A DNA stretch of 7,841 nucleotides from an archaeon (lineage in GTDB: Archaea > Asgardarchaeota > Hermodarchaeia > Hermodarchaeales > Hermodarchaeaceae): NCBI GenBank assembly GCA_016550425.1, contig JABXGS010000111.1, positions 1-7,841 on the forward strand, in the 5' to 3' direction. Under the pieces are notes generated by a model. It was not told the DNA's origin, searched no databases, and worked only from the letters and a program-made list of their open reading frames with translations. Positions 1 through 5,794 of this stretch are shown piece by piece. The first letter of the stretch is position 1, and the number at the start of each line of letters is the position of its first letter. The translations under genes were made by a program, and so were the position numbers.

Positions 1-458
1 AACGCCTACGCGGCCATCAATTACCCATATTTGAATCACCAATTCCACTTTCCAATCATCGCGTTTTCCTCATAGGTGATGCAGCAGGATTTATTGACGT
101 ATTTAGTGGACAAGGAATTTGCTATGCACTTGAAGGCGGAATCATTTGCGCTCAAACAGCAACTAATATCATTCAGGGTAATCATTCACTAACTCAGGCT
201 GCTACTCAGTATCAACGACGGGTTACTCAACGGTTTGGAAAGGAACTTCAATGCAGCTGGTTTATCATGCGATTAGTACACGCACACCTATATGGAGGAT
301 TCCGCGTTGCTCGCTTGATGAAGTGGCCAGGTCAACTGGCTTTTGATATTGCTAGAGGGCTTACTGATTATTACCGTATGAAGCGAAATCCCCTTCGGCT
401 CCTCTCTCGGCTTTTTATTGGAGAATTAAGGGCTCGCCTTATGGGTGTTATTACCTAA
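1..458 (+). CDS. Geranylgeranyl reductase family FAD-dependent oxidoreductase, C-terminal part (5' end outside window)
   Basis: The open frame enters from the left edge (first full codon at base 3) and ends with TAA at 456-458, giving about 151 residues with no start codon in the window. The diagnostic stretch is VFLIGDAAGFIDVFSGQGI followed by YALEGG. This is the GDAAG motif that contacts FAD ribityl/pyrophosphate in the geranylgeranyl reductase / p-hydroxybenzoate hydroxylase fold, with the SGQGI segment that usually reads NPxTGEGI in this family. In archaea such proteins commonly saturate the isoprenoid chains of membrane lipids, but the family is broad and the N-terminal Rossmann motif is missing here, so the substrate cannot be given. 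The tail (RLMKWPGQLAFDIARG onward) is basic and helical. The gene is tail-to-tail with the AOR gene, separated by 23 bases in which I see no clear terminator. The in-frame ATG at 267 is internal and does not start a separate small gene. Confidence 0.82.
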   Translation, partial: RLRGHQLPIFESPIPLSNHRVFLIGDAAGFIDVFSGQGICYALEGGIICAQTATNIIQGNHSLTQAATQYQRRVTQRFGKELQCSWFIMRLVHAHLYGGFRVARLMKWPGQLAFDIARGLTDYYRMKRNPLRLLSRLFIGELRARLMGVIT

Positions 459-481
459 ATCATTCCGCACCTGAAGTTTAA

Positions 482-2395
482 CTAGGAAGAATAGACTCCC
501 TCCGAACGCAGATCCTTGGCAATCTCATCCAGCCCCAGCTTCTGGAGTGTAGCTTCAGTTGGAATTCCTGTTTTGACATCCCAACCGTAGAGTTGATAGT
601 ATTCATCAAGCATGGGCTCCAGCGTCACGGTTTGCCCTTTACTTGGTCCTTTAGGAATCGGTTCATCGGTGAAACGGCGAGGTAATTGGTCATCTCTTCG
701 TCGAATCCCTTCACGAACATTGAAAGCACGTTTCATGGTAACCAACCGGGCCCCTATGCGCATTAATTCATCCACATTATCAAAAGCTGACTCGCCTGTG
801 ACTGCCGCAAGCATAGGAGCAAAGTCTTCAACCCAAAAAATCGGTGGCCATGAACATGTATACCAGCACACAATCAAACTATCCCGAATTGTATAGACTT
901 TCTCGGTTACAACTGTTGCAAGAGCTTTATGCGTTTCAACATAGGGATCGCAGATTTCTGGAAGTTTATCTTCACCGAATCTTTCGGCAGCTACATCCTT
1001 GTACGCTAACTGATCCATGGTGACCAAGTTCCGAAGGTGATCTGCTCCTCGAGCGGCAACAGCATGACCTAAAGCCATAGATCGATGGGCTCTCCCGTCT
1101 TGACCCGAAATCTCCATCCCTTTTACGGTCATATCGAAGGGTTGTGCAGTTTCACCTTTCTGCAGAGCAATACGATGACTTCCTTCTGCTGCCAGGTCAC
1201 CAAGTCCCTTACGTTGGGCAATTTCATGTATTAGCGCAATTAGCGCTTCCGTGTTTCCCCACCGAAGATCAAGCTTCGCAAGTTCCTCTTCAGTTAACAA
1301 TCCATTCTCTGCTAATTCCATTAGAAATGCAGCTGTTGCGCCAGCACTAATAACATCCATCCCATATTCATTACAAAGATGCTGGGTAACAAGGATTGTG
1401 GGAACATCATCGATTCCGACATTACTTCCCATCGCCATGATCCCCTCATATTCGGGTCCTTCGGTGATGAGTCCCTTATGAGAGCCTTTGTCGACCTTGA
1501 AGGCTTTCTTACAGGCTAGACGACAGGTTCCACAGGCCCGCGTTGTATGATAATAATGATCGTGAAATGTTTCAGCGGATATGCGGTCCCATCCCTCGTA
1601 CACCCCTTCGCGATGGTTAAATGTAGGCAGTTCACCAATACTCTGCTTGGTTGCAACCAATATTGCGGTGCCATACTTGCGCATTTCAAGCGCTTGAGGA
1701 TTGGTCTGCACGCGTTCATGTCCATCACGCCATAACTTTTGGAATCGCTCAGGATCTGCGACAGTGACGCTGCCTGTTCCCCGCACCAATATGCCTTTTA
1801 GTTTCTTTTGACCCATCACGGCTCCTAATCCAGTTCTTCCGGCAGCTCGTGCCCCATCAATCATAATCGAGGAAAATCGAACGAGGTTTTCCCCTGCTGG
1901 TCCAATAACCGCGACATGACCATGTTGTTGCCCCAAATCGCGACGCATCGATTGCGCAGCCTTTAGCGTTTTAAGCCCCCAATAGGGGGCTCCCGAATGA
2001 AACTGAATTTCTTCGTCAACAATTGACAGCACGGTCCGCTGTTTGGCCTCCCCCTCAAGGATTACAAAGTCATAGCCTGCAAACTTTAGTTCCGGACCCA
2101 AATGCCCGCCCACATGACTTTCAGCCCAAATACCAGTAAGCGGGGATTTACTCACAACCGCCATCCGTCCCGCTGTTGGCCACACTGTTCCCGTCGCAGG
2201 ACCGGTACAGAAAATAAGTTTATTCTCAGAGCTAAAGGGATCAAGACCCTTGGCTAATTCATGATACAGCAAATAACTCGCATACCCTGTTCCCCCAATA
2301 AAACGCCGTGCTAGATCCTTTGATGTCGGTTCCATACTGACTTTCTGGTTGGTAAGATTAACACGAAGAATCTTCCCGCTATAACCCTTATACAC
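482..2395 (-). CDS. Aldehyde:ferredoxin oxidoreductase family tungsten enzyme (catalytic subunit)
   Basis: This tungstopterin enzyme is expected to oxidise an aldehyde to the acid with release of low-potential electrons in the cytosol. From the GTG at 2395 it has 637 residues, usual for the family. It begins MYKGYSGKILRVNLT, the typical AOR N-terminus. The N-terminal pterin-binding domain includes PTAGRMAVVSKSPLTG and the segment GRTGLGAVMGQKKLKG. Cluster ligands are C288, C291 and C295 (CGTCRLAC) plus probably C510 (SLIVC). The C-terminal signature NVREGIRRRDDQLPRR is intact. An alternative GTG at 2404 overlaps the upstream stop codon but lies only 1 base from the Shine-Dalgarno AAGGAG, whereas GTG 2395 lies 10 bases from it, so 2395 is preferred. 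The gene directly follows a four-cluster ferredoxin gene, as in WOR5/WorS-, AorA- or BamC-type two-subunit enzymes. The substrate cannot be told from sequence alone. Confidence 0.93.
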   Translation of the reverse strand: MYKGYSGKILRVNLTNQKVSMEPTSKDLARRFIGGTGYASYLLYHELAKGLDPFSSENKLIFCTGPATGTVWPTAGRMAVVSKSPLTGIWAESHVGGHLGPELKFAGYDFVILEGEAKQRTVLSIVDEEIQFHSGAPYWGLKTLKAAQSMRRDLGQQHGHVAVIGPAGENLVRFSSIMIDGARAAGRTGLGAVMGQKKLKGILVRGTGSVTVADPERFQKLWRDGHERVQTNPQALEMRKYGTAILVATKQSIGELPTFNHREGVYEGWDRISAETFHDHYYHTTRACGTCRLACKKAFKVDKGSHKGLITEGPEYEGIMAMGSNVGIDDVPTILVTQHLCNEYGMDVISAGATAAFLMELAENGLLTEEELAKLDLRWGNTEALIALIHEIAQRKGLGDLAAEGSHRIALQKGETAQPFDMTVKGMEISGQDGRAHRSMALGHAVAARGADHLRNLVTMDQLAYKDVAAERFGEDKLPEICDPYVETHKALATVVTEKVYTIRDSLIVCWYTCSWPPIFWVEDFAPMLAAVTGESAFDNVDELMRIGARLVTMKRAFNVREGIRRRDDQLPRRFTDEPIPKGPSKGQTVTLEPMLDEYYQLYGWDVKTGIPTEATLQKLGLDEIAKDLRSEGVYSS

Positions 2396-2396
2396 C

Positions 2397-2930
2397 CTAA
2401 TCACGCTCCTTCTCTGGTAAGGGAAGCTCGGTCTGCTTGATGAAATGGTCTAGGGCCTCCATCAGCATTTCAACCGAAAATTCCCCTTTCACTGCGGTTT
2501 CAGTCAACACCAAGGCCTCCGTCGGACAAAACTTCACACACTGCGGATCGCCCCCACACAAATCACATTTCAATGGCATTTCCTTCTCCGCATCCAAGCG
2601 AATTGCTAACTTCTTATCCGGTTCAATCTTATCGAGACCAATCACACACGCCCGAACACAAGCCCCACACTGAATGCATAACTCCTGATCTACCACTACT
2701 GCTGTGGTCTCCGAACTCCGTGAAATCGCATCCTGCGGGCACGCCTCCATACAAGGAGCATCCGCACACTGCTGACACACAATCGGCACATCCTGCACCG
2801 TCATATCAAACGACACAACCTGAATCCGGGCTTTACTCGGCTGAAACCTACCCTCATGGGTTTCACTACACACCAACTCACAGACCCGACATCCAGTACA
2901 CCGACTCGGTACAACAGAAACACGCTTCAC
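2397..2930 (-). CDS. Four-cluster [4Fe-4S] ferredoxin, probable electron-transfer subunit of the AOR
   Basis: This 177-residue polyferredoxin carries 16 cysteines in four sets: C11/C14/C17/C21 (CTGCRVCELVC), C52/C55/C60/C64 (CQQCADAPCMEAC), C85/C88/C91/C95 (CIQCGACVRAC) and C122/C125/C131/C135 (CDLCGGDPQCVKFC). The pattern and length match the DMSO-reductase-subunit-B/HycB-like family, which includes small subunits of multi-subunit AOR enzymes. It most likely takes electrons from the AOR tungstopterin/cluster centre and passes them on. No signal peptide or membrane segment is visible, so it should be cytosolic. Start choice: GTGs at 2945, 2936 and 2930 are all in frame. The product from 2930 begins MKRVSVVPSRCTGC, the usual beginning of this family, and a GGTG lies 7 bases upstream, so 2930 is preferred. 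The stop is one base from the preferred AOR start, so the two genes are very probably cotranscribed. Third codon positions are strongly G/T-rich. Confidence 0.9.
   Translation of the reverse strand: MKRVSVVPSRCTGCRVCELVCSETHEGRFQPSKARIQVVSFDMTVQDVPIVCQQCADAPCMEACPQDAISRSSETTAVVVDQELCIQCGACVRACVIGLDKIEPDKKLAIRLDAEKEMPLKCDLCGGDPQCVKFCPTEALVLTETAVKGEFSVEMLMEALDHFIKQTELPLPEKERD
2406..2411 (-). promoter_or_regulatory. Ribosome binding site of the AOR gene
   Basis: The minus strand reads AAGGAG, a near-perfect Shine-Dalgarno, inside the last codons of the ferredoxin gene. It sits 1 base before GTG 2404 and 10 bases before GTG 2395. The spacing favours 2395 as the AOR start and indicates translational coupling to the ferredoxin gene, whose TAG is at 2399-2397. 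Confidence 0.7.
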
Positions 2931-3600
2931 GCTCACACACCACACAGACCGTAATGCTTACAGACAGTTACGCAACAGAAAAAACTTGTGAATCAACCTC
3001 GATAAAAACATTCAAAGATTATTCTCACCGAACAGTTTTTCTATTCTCACTCTAACTGACAGATGAAAAACGGACGAAGTGGAAGCGCAACACTGTGGAA
3101 GACGAAGGTATCATGCTCAAACTCGTCGTTGCCGGAGAAGGCGGCGTCGGCAAAACCACCATGATACGACGCTACGTCGAAGGCGTCTACCATGATTCAA
3201 TCCTCACTGTGGGCACAGCCTTCGCTGCTAAAAAACTAATCGTCAACGACGGACACGGATCCACTCCCATTAAAGCCCAGATTTGGGATTTTGGCGGGGA
3301 AAAGCGGTTTCGATTTTTGTTACCGAAGTTTTGTTTTGGTGCACGTGGGGCGATGTTATGTTTTGATCTAAATCGATTTAGTACGTTTTTAAAGCTAGAT
3401 GAGTGGCTGAAGCTGGTTCGTGAGAATACCGATGAGATTCCGATTATTTTGATTGGGATGAAAGCAGATTTGCATCGTGCGGTGAATCAGAAAGAAGTGA
3501 TTCAGTTTGCAAAGGCGAATGGGTTTAAGGCATATTTTGAAACCAGTTCTAAGGATGATTTGAACGTGACGCCAGCCTTTGAATTCATTGCGAAAGAGAT
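2461..3600. other. Local base-skew inversion with switch point near 3280
   Basis: Hand counts on the top strand give C 202 and G 88 over 2461-3060 (skew about -0.39), C 61 and G 64 over 3061-3300, and C 38 and G 82 over 3301-3600 (skew about +0.37). The change falls inside the GTPase coding region rather than at the intergenic divergence point. It fades on the right: by about 4700, and in the longin-like gene, the plus strand again has more C than G. This is direct composition evidence; the cause is not shown by the sequence. Confidence 0.75.
2931..3112. promoter_or_regulatory. Divergent promoter region between the redox operon and the GTPase gene
   Basis: This 182-base region separates two divergently transcribed genes and must hold both promoters. 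It is A/T-rich between about 2985 and 3055. The only TATA-like candidates I see are weak: TTTTTATC on the minus strand (3009-3002) for the ferredoxin-AOR pair, and GATTATT on the plus strand (about 3017-3023) for the GTPase. Neither has a clear BRE. The heptamer GTGGAAG occurs twice, at 3079-3085 and 3095-3101. The top strand is strongly C-rich over C-poor G up to about 3060. Confidence 0.3.
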
Positions 3601-3640
3601 GCTTGAGTATATTCGTCGGCGTGTAGCACAATCCTCTTAA
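3113..3640 (+). CDS. Ras-superfamily small GTPase, Asgard type
   Basis: This 175-residue single-domain G protein has the Ras/Rab order. G1 P-loop is GEGGVGKT at residues 8-15. A switch-I threonine falls in ILTVGTAF. G3/switch II is WDFGGE at 58-63, with Glu where Ras has Gln61. G4 reads MKAD at 116-119 in place of NKxD, and G5 is ETSSK at 143-147. No CaaX or C-terminal cysteine is present, so prenyl anchoring is unlikely. Such GTPases are greatly expanded in Asgard archaea; the partner and process are unknown. ATG 3113 is preferred over GTG 3095: it gives the compact MLKLVVAGEGG start usual in the family and has GAAGGT 3 bases upstream. The gene is followed after 51 bases by asnS on the same strand. 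Synonymous codon choice flips mid-gene: 44 of the first 55 codons end in A/C, but only 29 of the following 120 do. Confidence 0.93.
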   Translation: MLKLVVAGEGGVGKTTMIRRYVEGVYHDSILTVGTAFAAKKLIVNDGHGSTPIKAQIWDFGGEKRFRFLLPKFCFGARGAMLCFDLNRFSTFLKLDEWLKLVRENTDEIPIILIGMKADLHRAVNQKEVIQFAKANGFKAYFETSSKDDLNVTPAFEFIAKEMLEYIRRRVAQSS

Positions 3641-3691
3641 CCACAACCGTTATTCTGATTTTGGTGTTCTCCGTCTTTGGTGGGACCTAGT

Positions 3692-5002
3692 GTGTCTGAT
3701 AAAGTGCTCAAAACATTTGGAAAAACGCATTATGTGACTGAACTGAGCGCCTCCATGGAAGGCGCGTTGGTGACGATGACAGGATGGGTGCATCGAAAAC
3801 GTGAACATGGTGGAGTTATCTTTATCATTGTGCGTGATCCAACCGGAGTGATTCAAGCTGCGGGGCATCGTGAACTAGCGCCCGAGGCTTTTTCGGCGAT
3901 GCAAGAGGTCACCTTGGAATCCTCCATTATTGTTTCGGGTACGATCGCCATAGATAAACGTGCACCTTCAGGTATCGAGTTAAGGGTGACTCGATTCGAA
4001 ATTGTAAATCTCGCTGATTCGGATTGGCCCTTGGAAAAGGATGCCGGGGACGCATTTCTATTTGATAAAAGACATCTATACCTGCGGAGTCCCAGCCAAA
4101 CCGCGATTATGCAAATCAAAGCTGGGATAAGCCGTGCAGCTCACCAATTCTTTGATGGTGAAGGATTCACAGAGATCTTTCCTCCTGTTATGGTGGGTGC
4201 GAGTGTTGAGGGGGGCGCGACTTTATTTCCATTCAAGTATTTCGGTGGGACTGCCTATCTAAGTCAAAGTGCCCAACTTTATGAAGAAGCCGCCATTTGT
4301 GGGCTAGAAAAGGTTTACTTGCTTTCACCTAGTTTTCGCGCAGAAAAACATCGCACGCGACGTCATTTAACTGAGTATTGGCACTTGGAATCAGAAATTC
4401 TTTTTGGAACACATGAGGATATCATGGGTGTTGAAGAACGGCTTGTTCATGCCATGGTTTCGTATATCAAAGAGCATTGCCAACATCAGCTGGACATTCT
4501 GAAGGTGAGAGTACGATTACCCAAATTACCCTTTAAACGAGTTTCCTATGATGAAGCGATTAAAATCGCGAGTAAGGCTGGATTTAAGGTTCCTTGGGGA
4601 CAGGATTTAGGCACGGAAGCCGAACGGGCAGTATCACAACAATTCAAAGACCCTTTTTTCATCACTGGGTATCCAACAGTAGCGCGATCTTTCTACCATA
4701 TGCCTGACCCCGAAAGACCTGAGATTACCCTAAGTAGCGATTTAATTGCTCCTGAAGGTTATGGAGAATTGACAAGTGGTGGGCAACGCATTCATGATTT
4801 AGACTTATTATTAAAGCGAATTAAGGATGAAAAGCTCGATCCTTCAGCTTATGACTGGTATCTGGAATTACGGAAATTCGGACTTCCCCCGCATTCAGGG
4901 TTTGGTATGGGCTTGGAACGGTTTCTTGTGTGGTTGTTAAAATTGAATCATATCCGGGAAGCCTGTTTATTCCCGCGCACACCAAGTCGGATTCAACCAT
5001 GA
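3692..5002 (+). CDS. asnS: Asparaginyl-tRNA synthetase (asparagine--tRNA ligase), class II
   Basis: This enzyme charges tRNA-Asn with asparagine. From GTG 3692 it has 436 residues, the archaeal AsnRS length. The N-terminal OB-fold anticodon-binding domain (about residues 25-110) contains GWVHRKREHGG and VRDPTGVIQ. The class II catalytic domain follows: motif 1 near GFTEIFPPVM (158-167), then EGGATLFPFKYF, AYLSQSAQLY, motif 2 FRAEKHRTRRHLTEYWHLE (215-233) and motif 3 HSGFGMGLER (401-410). AsnRS is preferred over AspRS because of the TEYWHLE end of motif 2, the DLIAPEGYGEL segment, HSGFG rather than HGGFG, and the LFPRTPSR C-terminus. The OB domain also excludes the truncated AsnRS-like asparagine synthetase. 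In-frame starts exist at 3677 (TTG), 3680, 3692 and 3704 (GTG). 3692 has the SD-like GGTGGGA 6 bases upstream; 3704 is a reasonable alternative. The gene probably shares a transcript with the GTPase. Confidence 0.9.
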   Translation: MSDKVLKTFGKTHYVTELSASMEGALVTMTGWVHRKREHGGVIFIIVRDPTGVIQAAGHRELAPEAFSAMQEVTLESSIIVSGTIAIDKRAPSGIELRVTRFEIVNLADSDWPLEKDAGDAFLFDKRHLYLRSPSQTAIMQIKAGISRAAHQFFDGEGFTEIFPPVMVGASVEGGATLFPFKYFGGTAYLSQSAQLYEEAAICGLEKVYLLSPSFRAEKHRTRRHLTEYWHLESEILFGTHEDIMGVEERLVHAMVSYIKEHCQHQLDILKVRVRLPKLPFKRVSYDEAIKIASKAGFKVPWGQDLGTEAERAVSQQFKDPFFITGYPTVARSFYHMPDPERPEITLSSDLIAPEGYGELTSGGQRIHDLDLLLKRIKDEKLDPSAYDWYLELRKFGLPPHSGFGMGLERFLVWLLKLNHIREACLFPRTPSRIQP

Positions 5003-5044
5003 AATACCTATAAGAAAATCCTTAACATGGAATTTGGTTGTCGG

Positions 5045-5061
5045 GGCAAGCTTAAAGATAT
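5045..5061 (+). promoter_or_regulatory. Candidate archaeal promoter (BRE/TATA) of the longin-like gene
   Basis: Purine-rich GGCAAG (5045-5050, possible BRE) is followed by CTTAAAGATAT (5051-5061), close to the archaeal TATA consensus. A start about 25 bases downstream (near 5083) would give a leader of about 20 bases that holds the Shine-Dalgarno at 5092. The rest of the 101-base gap after asnS shows no other feature. Confidence 0.5.
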
Positions 5062-5091
5062 GTATCTGTTCTAGTAAACAGCTCGGATATC

Positions 5092-5097
5092 AAGGTG
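5092..5097 (+). promoter_or_regulatory. Ribosome binding site deciding the start of the longin-like gene
   Basis: AAGGTG lies 6 bases before ATG 5104. It overlaps the alternative GTG at 5095, which makes that upstream start unlikely. Confidence 0.6.
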
Positions 5098-5103
5098 CTT
5101 TGC

Positions 5104-5778
5104 ATGGTAGTGCACGCAGTATGGGTCATTGACACCAGCGGCATTCCCCTCTACCATAAGGCATATTCACCCCTCGAATTTGACCCAACCCTATTTAGTA
5201 GCTTCTTTTCTTCACTTGTACACTTCCAAAGTGAAATGATGGGGCGCCAACTCCAAGATATTACCTTTGAAGATCTCTCTTTCAGTTACATTGTTGACCA
5301 AGGACTAGTATTCTTAGCCTGTGTCAAAAAGGACGTAACAACTGGGAAATTGCTAGAATCGCTCCGAGACATCTTCTTTCAATATTTCAAGGATGACTTG
5401 ATTCTTCTCAGCTCTTTACTACGAACCAGCCCCAGAGCAAGAGAGCTGCTTCGTAATTTTGAATTAGAGGTTGACAAAATTGTGGGATTCACGCCACAAA
5501 AAGAACCGCTCCCTGTTCGAATTACAGCTATTCCACGACTGCTTCATAAGGATTCACCAGTTCGACAAGATCTTCTCCGCCGCTTTGGGATGAACGCAAT
5601 TCTTGTCATCATCTTGGCAGATGGAAAACACCAACTTGCTGATATCACCGAGGCGCTCGATATTCCTACCAAAGAAGTTGAAGAGATAATACGGCATGCC
5701 CAGCGTCGGGGGTACTTAAAAGTAGTTTCCGCATACAACACCGAAGAAGTAGATCCGAGCTCCTATTTTCCTGAATGA
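5104..5778 (+). CDS. Longin/roadblock-like domain protein with C-terminal winged helix
   Basis: I do not recognise an exact named family. The product has 224 residues from ATG 5104. The N-terminal part (about 1-115) has the profile of a longin-type alpha/beta domain: a strand-turn-strand VWVIDTSGIPLYHKAYS, an amphipathic helix PTLFSSFFSSLVHFQSEMM, then ITFEDLSFSYIVDQGLVFLACV and further helices. Longin and roadblock domains are abundant in Asgard archaea; in eukaryotes they act on small GTPases and in SNARE or adaptor complexes. The C-terminal part (about 155-210) looks like a winged helix: LLRRFGMNAILVIILADGKH, then LADITEALDIPTKEVEEII (helix-turn-helix) and RGYLKVV (wing). That wing could bind DNA or, as in ESCRT-II, protein. 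No membrane segment or signal peptide is seen. The gene has its own promoter candidate, lies 1.5 kb downstream of the GTPase gene and converges on the MIT-PLD gene. Domain calls rest on pattern reading, not a profile search. Confidence 0.6.
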   Translation: MVVHAVWVIDTSGIPLYHKAYSPLEFDPTLFSSFFSSLVHFQSEMMGRQLQDITFEDLSFSYIVDQGLVFLACVKKDVTTGKLLESLRDIFFQYFKDDLILLSSLLRTSPRARELLRNFELEVDKIVGFTPQKEPLPVRITAIPRLLHKDSPVRQDLLRRFGMNAILVIILADGKHQLADITEALDIPTKEVEEIIRHAQRRGYLKVVSAYNTEEVDPSSYFPE

Positions 5779-5794
5779 AGAGCTTAATCTTCAT
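5775..5794. terminator. Inverted repeat spanning both stop codons of the convergent genes
   Basis: ATGAAGA (5775-5781) and TCTTCAT (5788-5794) form a perfect 7-base stem with the 6-base loop GCTTAA. The stem contains the TGA of the plus-strand gene, and the loop begins the TAA of the minus-strand gene. With only 5 bases between the two stops, it may limit read-through in both directions. There is no long T-run, so a classical intrinsic terminator is not shown. Confidence 0.4.

Noticed and set aside
267..458. Small 63-residue gene
   Set aside because: The frame is open upstream to the window edge and carries the GDAAG motif, so this is the end of the geranylgeranyl-reductase-family gene.
612..1735. 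Several short plus- and minus-frame ORFs within the AOR gene
   Set aside because: The AOR frame is complete with all cluster ligands and family signatures across this stretch; the others are shadows.
2573..3055. 160-residue plus-strand ORF opposite the ferredoxin gene, rich in Pro, His, Thr and Ser
   Set aside because: It lies antisense to a gene with 16 conserved cysteines. Its composition follows from the strong C/A skew of the top strand, which removes stop codons, and it has no recognisable domain.
3692..5002. Aspartyl-tRNA synthetase
   Set aside because: Segments such as TEYWHLE, LIAPEGYGEL, HSGFG and LFPRTPSR follow archaeal AsnRS; archaeal AspRS has LNE, an EISSG-type segment without APEGYG, HGGFG and LFPRD. 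The ELTSGGQR piece is AspRS-like but does not outweigh these.
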